64,000 nucleotides of DNA, taken from NCBI RefSeq assembly GCF_001729485.1, contig NZ_CP017157.1, positions 3,038,001 to 3,102,000 on the forward strand, read 5' to 3'. Under the pieces are notes generated by a model, which saw nothing but the letters and a program-made list of their open reading frames with translations, made no database searches and was not told where the DNA came from. A program made the position numbers and the translations under genes. Each line of letters opens with the position of its first letter. Positions within the stretch are counted from its first letter, which is position 1. Below are positions 9,983 to 18,565 of the stretch, one piece after another. This DNA is from Streptomyces lydicus. Its GTDB lineage: Bacteria; Actinomycetota; Actinomycetes; Streptomycetales; Streptomycetaceae.

Positions 9983-10903
9983 CTACGGCGTGGCGTCCTC
10001 CCGCAGCGCGTCGATCAGCGCCGCCACCGACGGACGCCGGCGCGCCTCGGCCCCCACCGCCACCACGACGTGCCGGACGACCGGCTCCCGCAGCGGCACC
10101 GCGGCGATGCCCGCCGAGCGCAGCCGCAGCATCAGCTCCGTCAGCGGCGCCACACCCAGCCCCGCACCGACCATCGCCAGCGAGGTCGCGGTGTCGGTCA
10201 CCTCGTGCGCCACCCGCGGCTCGAAACCGGCCCGCCGGCACGCCGCACGGACCGCCTGCCCGTAGTACGAGCCGGCCGCCGGCAGGATCCAGTCGCAGTC
10301 GGCGACCTCCGCGAGCGACACCGGAGCCGCGCCCGCGCACCCGGCCCGCGCGTCCCAGGGCGGCCGGCCGTCCGGCACCGCCAGCGAGAACCGCTCGGAG
10401 CGCAGCCGCACCAACTCCACCGCGCCGTCCCGGACGAGCGGCGCGTCGGGGTAGTCCAGCCCGAGCGCCAGCTCCACCCGCCCGGCACACACCTCCGCAT
10501 ACGCCTGGTCCACCTCCACCTCGCGGCTCTCCACCCGCACCCCCGGGTGCCGGGCGCCCAGCCGCCGCAGCGCCGGCGGCAGCAGCACGGCCGCCGCCGT
10601 ACCGAAGACCCCCAGCCGCAGCCGCGCCCGCAGCTCGCCCCGGCCGCGCTCCAGTGCCGCCACCGCCTCGGCCTGCGCCGCCAGGATCCGCTCCGCGTGC
10701 ACGGCGAGGGTGTGCCCGGCGTCGGTCAGCGCCACCCGCCGCCCGGTCCGCCGCACCAGCTCCGCGCCGGTGGCCCGCTCCAGCGCCGCGATGTGCTGCG
10801 ACACCGCGCCCGGTGTGTAGCCCAGGGCCGCGGCCGCTGCGGTCATCGTGCCGCTGCGGGTCAGCTCCAGCAGCGTCCTGAGCTGCACGGCCGGCAGTTC
10901 CAT
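9983..10903 (-). CDS. LysR-family transcriptional regulator
   Basis: This 306-residue protein has the LysR helix-turn-helix at residues 5-62 (SGTMTAAAAALGYTPGAVSQHI) and a periplasmic-binding-like effector domain from about 90 to 300. It is divergent from the three-gene operon that begins at 11143, with a 239-bp shared upstream region, the usual arrangement for a LysR activator of the opposite genes. Its effector would therefore be an intermediate of the lysine/aminoadipate pathway suggested below, but that is inference from position alone. It is also only 101 bp from the sialidase gene start on the same strand, which could make the sialidase a second target or read-through partner. Confidence 0.92.
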   Translation of the reverse strand: MELPAVQLRTLLELTRSGTMTAAAAALGYTPGAVSQHIAALERATGAELVRRTGRRVALTDAGHTLAVHAERILAAQAEAVAALERGRGELRARLRLGVFGTAAAVLLPPALRRLGARHPGVRVESREVEVDQAYAEVCAGRVELALGLDYPDAPLVRDGAVELVRLRSERFSLAVPDGRPPWDARAGCAGAAPVSLAEVADCDWILPAAGSYYGQAVRAACRRAGFEPRVAHEVTDTATSLAMVGAGLGVAPLTELMLRLRSAGIAAVPLREPVVRHVVVAVGAEARRRPSVAALIDALREDATP

Positions 10904-11142
10904 GGCCGCACCCTACCCACGCGGCGGCGCACCACCCCGCCCCCGTGCGCCTCCTTGCCAAACCCCTCTGACGCCCAGAACCCTTAACAGATCGCGTCCA
11001 GCAACTGTGCATGGACGCGGCCCGTGTCCGCCCGGCAGCATCACCACCGGTGCACGGCGCCGCACCGGAGCCCGCACCACCGCTCGTGTCCCCGCGTCCT
11101 CTCCCACTCCGTCCGGAACAAGCGGACGGGAAGGCGGCCCGG

Positions 11143-12336
11143 ATGACTCCCACCACGGCCCCGGCCGAAGCCCCGGCCCCCCTCCCCGAGCAGGCCGACG
11201 TCGTGATCATCGGCGGCGGCGTCATCGGGGCGAGCATCGCGTTCCACCTCGCCGAGGCGGGCGTCGCCCGCGTCCTCCTGCTGGAGCGCGACCACCCCGC
11301 GTCCGGCTCGTCCGGCAAACCCCTCGGCGGCGTCCGCGCCCAGTTCTCCGACCCGCTCAACATCCGGCTCGGCCTGCGCAGCCTGGACGCCTGGCGGGAC
11401 TTCGCCCGGCGGCCCGGCGCCGACGTCGGCCTCACACCGGTCGGTTACCTCTTCCTCCTCGGCGACGACCGCGAACTGGCCACCTTCACCGAGGGGGTCC
11501 ACACCCAGAACGCCCACGGCGTGCCCAGCCGCCTGCTCACCCCGCGCGCCGCCCACGACCTGTGCCCCTACCTCGACCCGGCCGGCATCGTCGCCGCCGC
11601 CTGGTCACCCACCGACGGCTACGCGCTGCCCGGCGCCGCGGTCACCGGCTACCTGCGCGCCGCCCGCCGGCTCGGCGCGACCGTCCGCAGCCACTGCCCG
11701 GTCACCGCCCTCGACACCGCCGACGGCGCGCTGCGGGCGGTCCGCACCCCGCACGGCACCGTCCGCACCGACACTGTCATCTGCTGCGCCGGCGCCTGGT
11801 CCGGCGCCATCGGCGCGATGGCCGGCGTCGACCTGCCCGTCACCCCGCTGCGCCGGCAGATCGCCTTCACCGGCCCGCTGCACCCGGCCCCGCCCCGCAT
11901 CCCCTTCACCCTCGACTTCGACTCCACCCTCTACTTCCACGACGACGGCGCCGGCGGACTGCTGATGGGCTTCTCCGACCCCCGCCAACAGCCGGGATTC
12001 GGCAGGGACTTCACCCGCGAATGGCTGGACCCGTTCCGCGCCGCCGCGGCCCGCCGGGCGCCGGAGCTGGCCCGCCTCCCGGTCGTCGGCGGCTGGGCCG
12101 GCCTCTACGAGATGACCCCCGACCGCAACGCGCTCATCGGCGAGGCCGCCCGCCCCGGCCGGTTCCTGTACGCCACCGGCTTCTCCGGCCACGGCTTCCT
12201 GCAGGCCCCCGCCGTGGGAGAGCTGGTCCGCGACCTCTACCTCGGCCGCGAACCGTTCCTCGACATCGGTCCGCTCGCCGCCACCCGGTTCGACGGCGAG
12301 GCGCACGCGGCCCGCCCCGAGGCCCACATCATCTGA
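11143..12336 (+). CDS. FAD-dependent amino acid/pipecolate oxidase (DAO family)
   Basis: This 397-residue flavoprotein belongs to the D-amino acid oxidase/sarcosine oxidase family. The dinucleotide-binding motif VVIIGGGVIGASIAFHLAEAG starts near residue 19, and the C-terminal FAD segment reads YATGFSGHGFLQAP. The ATG at 11143 is preceded by a GGGAAGG element and sits just ahead of homology. It is the first gene of an operon with a 2-oxoadipate dioxygenase and an aminoadipate-semialdehyde dehydrogenase. By analogy with Pseudomonas AmaA it may oxidise L-pipecolate to piperideine-6-carboxylate, or it may instead oxidise 2-aminoadipate to 2-oxoadipate. The family is certain; the substrate is inferred from the neighbours. 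Confidence 0.85.
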   Translation: MTPTTAPAEAPAPLPEQADVVIIGGGVIGASIAFHLAEAGVARVLLLERDHPASGSSGKPLGGVRAQFSDPLNIRLGLRSLDAWRDFARRPGADVGLTPVGYLFLLGDDRELATFTEGVHTQNAHGVPSRLLTPRAAHDLCPYLDPAGIVAAAWSPTDGYALPGAAVTGYLRAARRLGATVRSHCPVTALDTADGALRAVRTPHGTVRTDTVICCAGAWSGAIGAMAGVDLPVTPLRRQIAFTGPLHPAPPRIPFTLDFDSTLYFHDDGAGGLLMGFSDPRQQPGFGRDFTREWLDPFRAAAARRAPELARLPVVGGWAGLYEMTPDRNALIGEAARPGRFLYATGFSGHGFLQAPAVGELVRDLYLGREPFLDIGPLAATRFDGEAHAARPEAHII

Positions 12337-12371
12337 CCCCGTCCGCCCACCACCCCGCCCCGGAGCTGCGT

Positions 12372-13847
12372 ATGGTCCCCACCTGGCAACTGCGCGCCGC
12401 GTTCGCCCAGCGGCTGTCCGCCATGTACGGCACCGAAGTCCCCGCGTACACCACGCTGCTGGAGGTCGCCGGACAGGTCAACGACGAGGTCGCCGCCCGC
12501 GACCCGGACGCCGCCCGGTTCGGCAGCATCGACCGGGTCACCGCCGAACGCCACGGCGCCATCCGCGTCGGCACCCCCGAGGAACTGCGCCAGGCCGCCC
12601 AGATCTTCGCCGCGCTCGGCATGCACCCGGTGGGCTTCTACGACCTGCGCGACGGCGAGGGCGCGGTACCCGTCGTCTCCACCGCCTTCCGGCCGACCGA
12701 CCCCGAGGAACTGGACCGCAACCCCTTCCGGGTCTTCACCTCGCTGCTGACCACCGGCGACCGCCGCTTCTTCGACCCGGACCTGGAATCCCGGCTCGAC
12801 GCCTTCCTCGCCCGCCGGCAGCTCTTCCCGCCCGAACTCCTCCGCCTCGCCGCACGCGCCGAGGCGGACGCCGGACTCCCCGCCGAGCAGGCCGAACGCT
12901 TCCTGACCCAGGCGGTCGCCGCGTTCGAACTCTCCGCGGAGCCCGTCGACCGCGCCTGGTACGCGGAACTGGAACGGGTCTCCGCCGTCGCCGCCGACAT
13001 CGGGGGAGTCGCGGCCACCCACATCAACCACCTCACCCCGCGGGTCCTGGACATCGACGCCCTCTACCGCCGCATGGGCGAGCGCGGCATCACCATGATC
13101 GACCGGATCCAGGGGCCACCGCGCTGGGACGGCCCCGACGTCCTGCTGCGCCAGACCTCCTTCCGCGCGCTGGCCGAGCCCCGCGCCTTCCGCGAACCCG
13201 ACGGCGGCGTCACCCCCGGCTCGCTGCGGGTCCGCTTCGGCGAGGTCGAGGCGCGCGGCATCGCCCTGACCCGCGCGGGCCGGGCACGCTACGACCACCT
13301 CATGGCCGAGACGGACCGCCGGACCGCGCTGCGCCCGGACGTCGACCGGCAGGAGACGGCCCGCAGCCTGTGGCAACGGGGCTTCCCCGGCACCGAACAC
13401 CAACTCGCGGTCAGCCACCAGGCGTTCTTCACCTACCGACCGGTGGCCGGGCGGCCCCGGGACGGCCGGTGCCCGCCCGCCGACCTGACGGGGCTGCTCA
13501 CCCATGGATGGCTCACCGCGCACCCCGTCGTCTACGAGGACTTCCTGCCCCGCTCCGCCGCCGGCATCTTCCGCTCCAACCTGACCGGCGAGGGCACCCG
13601 CGACGCCGAACTGGCAGGCACCCCGTTCGACGCGCACCGCCTCGCCGAGGCCCTCGGCCGCCCGGTGCACGACCCGTTCACGCTGTACGCCCGGCAGCAG
13701 GACCGCTCGCTGCGGCAGGCGCTGTTCACCCTCCAGGCGGGCGCGGCGCTCCGCGCCCTGGACCACGGCGAACTGATCGACACCGAACCGGCCGAAACCG
13801 AACCGACCGGTACCGCACCCGGCACCACCACCGCGGACCGCCCGTGA
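12372..13847 (+). CDS. hglS: 2-oxoadipate dioxygenase/decarboxylase (HglS, DUF1338)
   Basis: This 491-residue protein matches the DUF1338/HglS family, Fe(II) enzymes with a VOC-like core that convert 2-oxoadipate to D-2-hydroxyglutarate in lysine catabolism. Candidate metal ligands are H61 (in AERHGAIR), H217 (in THINHLTPR) and E291 or E293 (in FGEVEARG), in the spacing expected from the Pseudomonas enzyme. Residues 10-60 carry the typical N-terminal helix region (AMYGTEVPAYTTLLE). ATG 12372 has a GGAG seven bases upstream and begins 35 bp after the oxidase stop. The final 20 residues are a repetitive Thr/Glu/Pro tail that looks dispensable. The enzyme links the oxidase and dehydrogenase of this operon into one pathway. 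Confidence 0.88.
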   Translation: MVPTWQLRAAFAQRLSAMYGTEVPAYTTLLEVAGQVNDEVAARDPDAARFGSIDRVTAERHGAIRVGTPEELRQAAQIFAALGMHPVGFYDLRDGEGAVPVVSTAFRPTDPEELDRNPFRVFTSLLTTGDRRFFDPDLESRLDAFLARRQLFPPELLRLAARAEADAGLPAEQAERFLTQAVAAFELSAEPVDRAWYAELERVSAVAADIGGVAATHINHLTPRVLDIDALYRRMGERGITMIDRIQGPPRWDGPDVLLRQTSFRALAEPRAFREPDGGVTPGSLRVRFGEVEARGIALTRAGRARYDHLMAETDRRTALRPDVDRQETARSLWQRGFPGTEHQLAVSHQAFFTYRPVAGRPRDGRCPPADLTGLLTHGWLTAHPVVYEDFLPRSAAGIFRSNLTGEGTRDAELAGTPFDAHRLAEALGRPVHDPFTLYARQQDRSLRQALFTLQAGAALRALDHGELIDTEPAETEPTGTAPGTTTADRP

Positions 13848-13940
13848 TCACCGGGCCCTGACCACCCGTCCCCGGCCGCCCCGCCCCCGGACACCCGTCA
13901 TCCGGCACCGTCACCCGCCCACCACCCCGAGGAGCCCGCC

Positions 13941-15497
13941 ATGCCCGCCGCCACCCCCGCCCCCCAGCTCCCCGGCACCGCCGACCTGCGCGCCCGCGCG
14001 GCCGCCGCCCTCGGCCGCTGCGGCGTCGACCTCGACGCGTACCCGGCACCGGCCGACGGGGCCGTGCCCGCCCGTACGCCCCTCACCGGTGGCGTCCTGG
14101 CCCGCCTGGCCGCCACCACCCCCGCACAGGCCGACGCGGCGATCGCCGAGGCGCACCGCACGTTCCAGGACTGGCGCACCGTGCCCGCCCCGCGCCGCGG
14201 CGCACTGGTCAAACGGCTGGGGGAACTCCTCGCCGCCCACCGGGAGGACCTCGCCGACCTCGTGACCATCGAGGCCGGCAAGATCCGCTCCGAGGCGCTC
14301 GGCGAGGTCCAGGAGATGATCGACATCTGCGACTTCGCGGTGGGCCTGTCCCGCCAGCTCTACGGGCGCACCATCGCCGGCGAACGCCCCGGCCACCGGC
14401 TCTCCGAGAGCTGGCACCCGCTGGGCGTGGTCGGGGTGGTCTCCGCCTTCAACTTCCCGGTCGCCGTGTGGTCCTGGAACACCGCCGTCGCCCTGGTCTG
14501 CGGCGACACCGTCGTGTGGAAGCCGTCGGAGCTGACCCCGCTCACCGCCCTGGCCTGCGACGGACTGCTCGCCCGGGCCGCCGCCGAGGTGGCCGCGCCG
14601 GCCGGGGTGCACCGGCTGCTGCTCGGCGCGCGGGAGTGCGGCCGGCAACTGGTCGACGACCCCCGGGTGGCGCTGGTCAGCGCGACCGGCTCGGTCGCCA
14701 TGGGCCGGCAGGTCGCGCCCCGGGTGGCGGCCCGCTTCGGCCGCTGCCTGCTCGAACTCGGCGGCAACAACGCCGCCGTGGTCACCCCCTCCGCCGACCT
14801 CGACCTCACCGTCCGCGGCATCGTCTTCTCCGCCGCCGGCACCGCCGGCCAGCGCTGCACCACGCTGCGCCGGCTGATCGTCCACGAGGACATCGCCGAC
14901 CGCCTCCTGGAACGCGTCGTGCACGCCTACGGGCAGCTGCCGCTGGGCGACCCGTTCGACCCGGCCACGCTCGTCGGCCCGCTCGTCAGCCCGGCCGCCC
15001 ACACGGCGATGTCCGAGGCGCTGGCCGCCGCGCAGCGTGCCGGCGGCAAGCTGCTGACCGGCGGCGAGCGGTGCCTGGCGGACGCCGCGCCGGACGCCGC
15101 CTACGTCCGGCCGGCGGTCGTCCGGATGCCCGAACAGACCGACATCGTCCGCACCGAGACCTTCGCGCCCATCCTGTACGCCCTGACCTACCGCACCCTC
15201 GACGAGGCCGTCGCCCTGAACAACGACGTCCCGCAGGGCCTGTCCTCCAGCATCTTCACCGGTGACCTGCGCGAGGCCGAACGCTTCCTCGCCGCCGACG
15301 GCTCCGACTGCGGTATCACCAACGTCAACATCGGCACGTCGGGCGCGGAGATCGGCGGTGCCTTCGGCGGCGAGAAGGAGACCGGCGGTGGCCGGGAGTC
15401 CGGTTCCGACGCCTGGCGCGCCTACATGCGCCGCGCCACCAACACCGTCAACTACTCCGCCGACCTCCCGCTCGCCCAGGGTGTCAACTTCCTGTGA
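13941..15497 (+). CDS. pcd: Aminoadipate-semialdehyde / piperideine-6-carboxylate dehydrogenase (ALDH7)
   Basis: This 518-residue aldehyde dehydrogenase resembles the ALDH7 (antiquitin, AmaB, Pcd) branch, which oxidises 2-aminoadipate 6-semialdehyde, in equilibrium with piperideine-6-carboxylate, to 2-aminoadipate using NAD. The signature region GEVQEMIDICDFAVGLSRQ and VGVVSAFNFPVAVWSWN is characteristic. The catalytic cysteine is C306 (GQRCTT) and the general base is E272 (LELGGN). The ATG at 13941 follows a GAGGAG ribosome site. In Streptomyces the same enzyme type (pcd) also feeds beta-lactam precursor supply, but here the companion genes point to lysine breakdown. A lysine 6-aminotransferase gene is not present in the window. 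The stop is 7 bp from the convergent gene. Confidence 0.9.
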   Translation: MPAATPAPQLPGTADLRARAAAALGRCGVDLDAYPAPADGAVPARTPLTGGVLARLAATTPAQADAAIAEAHRTFQDWRTVPAPRRGALVKRLGELLAAHREDLADLVTIEAGKIRSEALGEVQEMIDICDFAVGLSRQLYGRTIAGERPGHRLSESWHPLGVVGVVSAFNFPVAVWSWNTAVALVCGDTVVWKPSELTPLTALACDGLLARAAAEVAAPAGVHRLLLGARECGRQLVDDPRVALVSATGSVAMGRQVAPRVAARFGRCLLELGGNNAAVVTPSADLDLTVRGIVFSAAGTAGQRCTTLRRLIVHEDIADRLLERVVHAYGQLPLGDPFDPATLVGPLVSPAAHTAMSEALAAAQRAGGKLLTGGERCLADAAPDAAYVRPAVVRMPEQTDIVRTETFAPILYALTYRTLDEAVALNNDVPQGLSSSIFTGDLREAERFLAADGSDCGITNVNIGTSGAEIGGAFGGEKETGGGRESGSDAWRAYMRRATNTVNYSADLPLAQGVNFL

Positions 15498-15504
15498 GAA
15501 CCGC

Positions 15505-16263
15505 TCAGGTGGGCCGGCCGAGGTCCTGGACGAGGGTGGGGGAGGGGCGCGGGATCTCCCCGAAGTCCTCGTCGTCACTGTCCACCACGAGCCGGTTGAT
15601 CACGTTCTCCAGGGCCGTCGGCAAGGTCGGGGCGAGCCCGCTGTGCCACTGCACGAGGAGGTTGTGCCGGGCCGCGTCCGGCAGCAACTGCCGCTCGTCG
15701 AACGCCGCCGTGGACCGGCGCTCCTCGTCGGGGGCGTGCGCCGCCTGCTCCCGCCAGTAGGCGGCGTCGCGGTACTCGCCGTTGCGGCGGTGCGAGAGGT
15801 ACAGGCAGTAGGCCGCGGTCCGGCTGCCGGCCCCCGCGCCGAAGTGCCACCAGAAGTGCGCCGCGTCGTCGCGCCCGGTGATGTGCAGCAGACAGGCGAA
15901 CACCAGCGCGCCCTCGGGGTCGATGTGGTGGTCGTTGACCAGCCGCTCCAGGCTGGCGGCGGCCGCCGCGGCGTTGACGACCAGCGCACAGGCCAGCTGG
16001 AGTTCATGGGTGGCCTCGTCGCGGGCGCTGGGGTAGGCGCTGGGCGCCCCGCGGTCGGTGCGGGCCGGCAGCACCGCCACCCCCGCTGCCCGGGCTGCCG
16101 CGCCGTCCCGCGCGGGCCCGGCGGGCGCTTCGAGGCCGCCGAGTGCCCCCGTGTCGTCGAGATCGCAGAAACCGGCCAGGCCCTCGATGCCGGACACCGC
16201 GGCGGCGGCGCTGAGCAGCGTCTCGACGGTCTCCCGGCGGCCGGCCGGACGGTGGTGCGCCAT
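15505..16263 (-). CDS. Hypothetical protein encoded after a sigma-like gene
   Basis: This 252-residue protein is not a family I can name. The first 90 residues are Ala/Gly-rich and variable. Residues 90-215 are more structured, with helices such as ALVFACLLHITGRDDAAHFWWHFGAG and YCLYLSHRRNGEYRDAAYW, which look like tetratricopeptide-type helical pairs. The C-terminus is acidic (VDSDDEDFGEIP). It has no signal peptide or membrane segment. Its start is 3 bp after the stop of the sigma-like gene, so the two form an operon, and the protein may be a partner or modulator of that sigma factor. That role is inferred only from adjacency. Confidence 0.75.
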   Translation of the reverse strand: MAHHRPAGRRETVETLLSAAAAVSGIEGLAGFCDLDDTGALGGLEAPAGPARDGAAARAAGVAVLPARTDRGAPSAYPSARDEATHELQLACALVVNAAAAAASLERLVNDHHIDPEGALVFACLLHITGRDDAAHFWWHFGAGAGSRTAAYCLYLSHRRNGEYRDAAYWREQAAHAPDEERRSTAAFDERQLLPDAARHNLLVQWHSGLAPTLPTALENVINRLVVDSDDEDFGEIPRPSPTLVQDLGRPT

Positions 16264-16266
16264 GGT

Positions 16267-16910
16267 TCAGTTCCCCCTGAAGTTTCCCTGATCGATGCCG
16301 AGCGCCGCGGCCAGCTTGCGCTTGCCGCGGCTCGCGTAGGAGCGGACGGAGACCTCGTCGACGCCGAGCAGCGCGCCGATCTGGGCGTCGCTGTAGCCGA
16401 GACGTGCCGCAGCACGATCACGTCGCACTGCCGCTCCGGCAGTCTGGCGATGGCCGCGTAGAGCCCCAACTGGCTTTCCAGCATGGCGAATTGCTGCTGG
16501 CACTCGCGCAGCAGGGCCTGCGTGACGACGGCGAACGCGGCGGTCTCGGTGAGCGCGGTGGGCTGCTGGTGGTCGTAGAGCCACTCCACCACCCGCTCCT
16601 TGAGCACCGACCACGCGTACGCCTCCACCGACGCCTGCCGCAGCGCGTGCGCCCACAGCTGCCCGAGCTGCTCGTAGGCCGCCAGCGTGACCTCGCGGGC
16701 CGCGGCCTCGCTGCCGGTGTGGAGGTAGGCGTAGGTCAGCCACTTGCGGGCGTGCGTGGCGAGGAACGCCTCGAAGGTTATGGACAGCTGGCGGTCGGAC
16801 GAGGCCGGTACGAAGGGCCGGGGTGGGCAGCGGGCGAGTGCGGCTAACTCCGCGCTATCGGCGTGCGCCGGGGCGCACGCCGGCAGAAGTCGGTCCCGGT
16901 CTGCGCTCAC
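16267..16910 (-). pseudogene. Sigma-70-like factor interrupted by a 1-nt frameshift
   Basis: The N-terminal part (from ATG 16910) encodes a region 2-like helical segment and runs to LPERQCDVIVLRH, the start of region 4. At about 16401 the continuing helix-turn-helix (LGYSDAQIGALLGVDEVSVR, then SYASRGKRKLA) is found one frame over and ends at the TGA at 16267. One missing base (CACGTCTCGGC where a CACGTNCTCGGC is expected) accounts for it exactly; the total of 644 bp is one short of a 215-codon gene. As written the protein would lose its -35-recognition helix and run on into the partner gene's antisense-free frame. The cause is either a real mutation or an assembly error. Confidence 0.8.
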
Positions 16911-17286
16911 GAGCAGTCCTCGTTCCGTTTGCCGTGCACCGCTGGCCGGGCCCCGAGGCGCCGGTGGCAGCGGGAGGGCGGTTTGCCCTCACCCTCCAAT
17001 GAACAGGAAAACGGCCCCGTTTGTGGCACGAGGGGCACAAAAATCTTTCGCTCCGTATTCATGTGACTACCCGTGACAATGTCATATGAGGAACCGTGGC
17101 ACCGGGCGGCGTGCGCTGTCACGACGGTTGTCGGACGTGCGCCCCGCATGATCCGGGGCGTATCGGGCAGTGCTTCCCCAGCCGGGCACACCATGGCATG
17201 TTGTGCATCGGGGGCGCACGGTCCCTGAATGTGCGCCCCTTCGTCGGGGCCGCGACCGGAACGCCGTACCGGGGAGGCAGCGGACG
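16911..17286. other. Intergenic region between divergent sigma-like and methyltransferase genes
   Basis: These 376 bp hold no convincing gene. A relatively AT-rich island at about 17035-17095 stands out from the GC-rich surroundings and contains GTGAC at 17063 and again at 17073, a direct repeat with one helical turn between copies. It is the likely shared promoter region. No clear -35/-10 pair could be fixed on either strand. Confidence 0.4.
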
Positions 17287-18105
17287 ATGAGCGAGCACGA
17301 GACCGTGGTGGACCTACAGCTGGACCGGGCCCACTCGTCCCGGATCTACGACTACTTCCTCGGCGGCAAGACCAACTTCCTGGCCGACCGGATGGCCGCC
17401 GGCAGCGTGCTGGGCGTCTTCCCCGCCGCGCTGGTCGCCGCCCGCATCAACCGCGAGTTCATGCACCGCGCCACCCGCTTCCTGGCCGAAACCGGTCTGC
17501 GGCAGTTCCTCGACATCGGCACCGGCATCCCCACCGGCCCCAACCTCCACGACATCGCCCAGGGCGTCGCCCCCGACGCCCGGGTCGTCTACACCGACAA
17601 CGACCCCATCGTCCTCGCGCACGCCGCGGCCCTCCTGCTCAGCACGCCCGAGGGCCGCACCGCCTACGTCCAGGCCGATGTCACCGACCCCGAGGGCATC
17701 CTCGCCGCCCCCCGGCTCCGCGACACCCTCGACCTGACCCGCCCGGTCGCGCTCAGCCTCAACGCCCTGATGCACTTCGTCACCGACGACGGCCGGGACC
17801 GCGCGCACGCCATCGTCGAGACCCTCAAGGACGCACTCCCCAGCGGCTCCGTCCTCGCCATGACCCACGCCACGGCGGACTTCGACCCCGAGGCGATGGG
17901 GAAGATCAACGAGATCTACGCGGACGCCGGGACCGTCCTGCAGTTCCGCTCCCGCGCCGCCTTCCTCCGCTTCTTCGACGGCTGGGAGCTGCTCGACCCG
18001 GGCGTCACCCTCTCCCACCAGTGGCGGCCCGACCGCCCGGAGGACGCCACCCACGTCACCGACGCGGAGGCCGCCTGCTACGCGGGCCTGGCCCGCAAGC
18101 CCTGA
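17287..18105 (+). CDS. SAM-dependent methyltransferase (DUF574 / Methyltransf_19)
   Basis: This 272-residue protein belongs to the DUF574 methyltransferase family that is strongly expanded in Streptomyces. The family's N-terminal signature (HSSRIYDYFLGGKTNF) and the SAM-binding motif LDIGTGIPTGPNLHDIAQ are both clear, as is the acidic YTDNDPIV loop that holds the SAM ribose. The C-terminal half contains the helix LRFFDGWELLDPGV, also typical. The ATG at 17287 precedes this signature by a short leader; an upstream in-frame start would add a non-conserved segment. No function is established for most members; several occur beside regulators. It stands alone here. Confidence 0.9.
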   Translation: MSEHETVVDLQLDRAHSSRIYDYFLGGKTNFLADRMAAGSVLGVFPAALVAARINREFMHRATRFLAETGLRQFLDIGTGIPTGPNLHDIAQGVAPDARVVYTDNDPIVLAHAAALLLSTPEGRTAYVQADVTDPEGILAAPRLRDTLDLTRPVALSLNALMHFVTDDGRDRAHAIVETLKDALPSGSVLAMTHATADFDPEAMGKINEIYADAGTVLQFRSRAAFLRFFDGWELLDPGVTLSHQWRPDRPEDATHVTDAEAACYAGLARKP

Positions 18106-18139
18106 GCGGGGCGGCGCCCGGGGAAGTCGCCCGCCGCGG

Positions 18140-18565
18140 TCACTCCTTCCGGTAGCCGTACGCCTCCCCGGCAGCCGCCGCGACCGCGTCCAGATCCGCC
18201 CCCGTCGAGGCGGTCACCACCGCGGCCACCGCCCCCTCCACGAACGGCGCGTCCACCAGCCGCGAGCCCTCCGGGAGTTCGTCGCCCTCGGCGATCAGCG
18301 CTTTGACGGTCAGCACCGCGCTGCCCAGGTCGACCAGGAGCGCCACCCCGGCGCCGCGGTCCACGCTCCGCGCCGCCTCGGCGATCAGCTCCGAACTCGT
18401 CCCCAGCCCACCGTCCGGCGTGCCGCCCGCGGACGCCACCGGCGCCCCCGCGTCCGCCCCGGCCAGCCCGCGCGCCAGCGCCGCCACCGAGTCGGCGACC
18501 GGGCCGCTGTGCGACACCAGCACCACCCCGACCAGCGACGCGCCGGCCGCGTCCGCCGCGCTCAC
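18140..18565 (-). CDS. dhaM: Dihydroxyacetone kinase phosphotransfer subunit DhaM
   Basis: This 141-residue protein is the EIIA(Man)-like domain that passes phosphate from the PTS protein HPr to ADP bound on DhaL. The acceptor histidine is H19 in the motif VLVSHSGPVA. The segment GVALLVDLGSAVLT matches the conserved second half of the fold. It lacks the extra HPr and EI domains found in the longer E. coli DhaM. Its start overlaps the end of dhaL by 4 bp. The gene makes this system PTS-dependent, unlike single-chain ATP-dependent kinases. Confidence 0.92.
   Translation of the reverse strand: MSAADAAGASLVGVVLVSHSGPVADSVAALARGLAGADAGAPVASAGGTPDGGLGTSSELIAEAARSVDRGAGVALLVDLGSAVLTVKALIAEGDELPEGSRLVDAPFVEGAVAAVVTASTGADLDAVAAAAGEAYGYRKE

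Noticed and set aside
10848..12371. Long N-terminal extension of the HglS frame
   Set aside because: It is antisense or out of frame with the oxidase gene and consists of Arg/Pro-rich sequence; homology begins at ATG 12372.
17096..17290. Small open frame upstream of the methyltransferase
   Set aside because: It has no ribosome site and no recognisable composition; it is read as leader sequence.
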